NCBI GenBank assembly: GCA_017476705.1
Contig: JAFUZI010000002.1
Span: 1 to 6,374 of the forward strand
DNA from: Bacilli bacterium
Lineage (GTDB): Bacteria > Bacillota_I > Bacilli_A > RF39 > UBA660
Length of the DNA: 6,374 nt
Direction: 5' to 3'
The position numbers and the translations under genes were made by a program. This document shows, piece after piece, positions 5,150-6,374 of this stretch. The first letter of the stretch is position 1, and the number at the start of each line of letters is the position of its first letter. The notes under the pieces were generated by a model. It ran no database searches. It was not told where the DNA came from and saw only the letters and a list, made by a program, of their open reading frames with translations.

Positions 5150-5705
5150 GTATCTTATTATTTAAATAATAATTTCTAAGTTCTTTAAATCTTTGATAGT
5201 GAACAACTTCTCTTTGCCTTAAAAAAGAAAGTGGTTTTATTATGTCTATATCATCAGTCAAATCAATTAAGTGTTCATAAACAGCGCGAGCTCTTTGTTC
5301 AGCAGCCATATTACTTTCTAAATCTGCTATAAAGTCACCAGTTGTTTCTATATAAGCAGTAGTAAAAGGAACACCTTCTGGATTAAGTGGGAACAGACCA
5401 TTATCATGCTCTGCAAAAAATCCTCCAAGACCAGCTTCTTTAATTTCATCAATTGTTGCATCTTTCATAAGTGAATTTATCATTGATGCAATAATTTCTA
5501 AATGCGCTAGTTCTTCTGTCCCAATATCTGTAAGCAATGCCTTTCCTTTATCATCAGGCATTGTATATCTTTGATTTAAATAACGAATTGCAGCACTCAT
5601 CTCAGAATCAGGTCCACCATATTGGCTCATTAAATATTTTGCCATTTTTAAATTTTTTCTTTTTATATCAACAGGGTATTGTAGTTTTTTATTATATAAC
5701 CACAT
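5136..5705 (-). CDS. cotJC: Spore coat protein CotJC, manganese catalase family
   Basis: A 189-aa protein, the same length as B. subtilis CotJC. It is a ferritin-like four-helix protein of the manganese-catalase family, found in the inner spore coat and presumed to remove hydrogen peroxide. The start MWLYNKKLQYP matches the family N-terminus. The expected di-manganese ligands are visible: E35, E65xxH68 (TEELAHLEII), E136 (AAEQRAR) and E166xxH169 (REVVHYQRF). TDIGTEELAHLE and RYLNQRYTMPD are near-identical to the family. An upstream in-frame ATG at 5771 would add 22 residues unlike CotJC and overlap the previous gene by 65 nt, so the ATG at 5705 is chosen. An AGAGG site in the end of the upstream gene precedes it. 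One base separates the upstream stop from this ATG, indicating translational coupling. Confidence 0.93.
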   Translation of the reverse strand: MWLYNKKLQYPVDIKRKNLKMAKYLMSQYGGPDSEMSAAIRYLNQRYTMPDDKGKALLTDIGTEELAHLEIIASMINSLMKDATIDEIKEAGLGGFFAEHDNGLFPLNPEGVPFTTAYIETTGDFIADLESNMAAEQRARAVYEHLIDLTDDIDIIKPLSFLRQREVVHYQRFKELRNYYLNNKIQKKP

Positions 5706-5706
5706 A

Positions 5707-6153
5707 TTATATACCTCTTTCCCATGGCCATGGTGATTTATTCCAATCCCATGGATATTTAGCATTCTCATTGCTAACTAAAATTGGACCATATTTTTTC
5801 TCGTATTCATCTCTTGCTTTTTTTGCTTCATTTATATATTTATTATATAGTTCAATCATATCTCTATCTTCTGGATATAAATCTAGATATAAATTAATAT
5901 CATGGGCTGCAAAATCAAGTGCACTTAAAGTGGTTAGCATTCTAGCTTGTTCACTTGATGGATTAATATCTAAATTAATATTTGCATATCCATTATAGAG
6001 ATTAGGAAACATATTACCTCTTATAAATCCTTGGTAAGGATCATATAACTTCATGCTATTAGCATTTTCAGTATAAAGCGGTTGATTATAATTATTATTT
6101 ACATAATTATATTTATCTAACCTAAAATTATTGAAATCTTGATTATAAAACAT
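5707..6153 (-). CDS. cotJB: CotJA-CotJB fusion, spore coat proteins
   Basis: A 148-aa protein. Residues ~1-35 are Asn/Tyr-rich and low-complexity. Residues 37-56 (YDPYQGFIRGNMFPNLYNGY) match the short CotJA motif. Residues ~70-145 match CotJB: LSALDFAAHDINLYLDLYPE, YNKYINEAKKARDEYEKKYG and a Trp-rich end, WDWNKSPWPWE. In B. subtilis cotJA and cotJB are separate genes upstream of cotJC; here one reading frame carries both. CotJ proteins are needed together for assembly of CotJC into the inner coat, so a fixed 1:1 ratio makes sense. The start has a strong GGGAGG site (6166-6161, 7 nt spacing). The operon should be under a mother-cell sporulation sigma factor, but I could not identify a convincing such promoter upstream. 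No vegetative-type -10 fits well either. Confidence 0.85.
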   Translation of the reverse strand: MFYNQDFNNFRLDKYNYVNNNYNQPLYTENANSMKLYDPYQGFIRGNMFPNLYNGYANINLDINPSSEQARMLTTLSALDFAAHDINLYLDLYPEDRDMIELYNKYINEAKKARDEYEKKYGPILVSNENAKYPWDWNKSPWPWERGI

Positions 6154-6239
6154 ACTTATTCCTCCCAGTTTTATAGTACGTTTTTATGTATATTTGTTAT
6201 GGGCATTTATCTAATAATGTAAAAAAATATTAAAAGTAC

Positions 6240-6268
6240 TTGTCAAAATGATTAAATATATGTATAAT
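6240..6268 (+). promoter_or_regulatory. tRNA-His promoter
   Basis: TTGTCA (6240-6245), 17-bp spacer, perfect TATAAT (6263-6268). Predicted start is near 6275, about 9 nt before the tRNA. The minus strand across the -35 reads TTGACA (6246-6241), but no good minus -10 follows at normal spacing. Confidence 0.75.
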
Positions 6269-6283
6269 ATTCATGTATCACAT

Positions 6284-6360
6284 GGCGTGATTGGTGAAGT
6301 GGTTAACACGGCGGATTGTGGTTCCGTTATGCAAGAGTTCGATCCTCTTATCGCGCCCCA
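6284..6360 (+). tRNA. trnH: tRNA-His (anticodon GTG)
   Basis: A full cloverleaf can be drawn. The acceptor stem is 6285-6291 with 6350-6356, 7 bp with one G-U. The D-stem is GTG/CAC. The anticodon stem is GCGGA/TCCGT with loop TTGTGGT, anticodon GTG at 6318-6320. The T-arm is AAGAG-TTCGATC-CTCTT. The extra G at -1 (6284), specific to tRNA-His and needed by histidyl-tRNA synthetase, is encoded and pairs with C73 (6357). CCA is encoded at 6358-6360. Confidence 0.96.
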
Positions 6361-6374
6361 TTTAAAAAAATAAA

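Noticed and set aside
5136..5771. Longer cotJC start at 5771
   Set aside because: The extra 22 residues are unlike CotJC, the overlap with the upstream gene would be 65 nt, and the 5705 start gives the exact family length.
5537..5998. Plus-strand ORF of 153 codons opposite the cotJ genes
   Set aside because: Antisense shadow of two recognised genes; hydrophobic but without family features or start signals.
6167..6240. Sporulation sigma-E or sigma-K promoter upstream of the cotJ genes
   Set aside because: CATA-containing stretches on the minus strand match the consensus only partly, with no well-spaced -35 partner, so none is called.

Overview
The window comes from an AT-rich, low-GC Gram-positive bacterium of the Bacillota. 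Genes favour A/T-ending codons, have strong purine-rich ribosome binding sites, and use TAA or TAG stops with TGG for tryptophan. The cotJ spore-coat genes point to an endospore-forming lineage or a relative of one. I cannot place it further; uncultured gut Bacilli or AT-rich Clostridia would both fit.

Left end (1-842): the 3' part of a gene for a secreted or surface C-type-lectin-like protein. Its last ~120 bases change abruptly to GC-rich, adenine-poor sequence ending in a GVRPVI motif. A perfect 12-bp hairpin follows directly after the stop codon. This is the layout of a variable region of a diversity-generating retroelement (DGR) target gene. No reverse transcriptase, accessory protein or template repeat lies in the window, so the machinery would have to be elsewhere. 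Downstream is about 120 nt of back-to-back stem-loops ending in a strong terminator.

Middle-left (843-2122): a promoter, a short leader with a terminator-like hairpin, and the start of a small ORF cut off by a decayed IS30-family insertion sequence (1081-2083). The transposase carries one frameshift, two in-frame stops and a changed catalytic residue.

Middle (2105-3023): a membrane-anchored staphylococcal-nuclease-like protein on the minus strand and an unrecognised 56-aa ORF on the plus strand. They diverge from two promoters whose -35 boxes overlap.

Right half (3026-6374): typA/bipA (ribosome-associated GTPase) followed by a 68-aa XRE-type regulator. Convergent to them is a minus-strand cotJ pair: a fused CotJA-CotJB protein and CotJC, a manganese-catalase-like coat protein. 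The two sides share a bidirectional terminator. A tRNA-His gene with its own promoter closes the window.

The genes do not form one pathway. The core part (typA, cotJ, tRNA-His) is ordinary chromosome; the accessory part (1-2083) is the interesting one.
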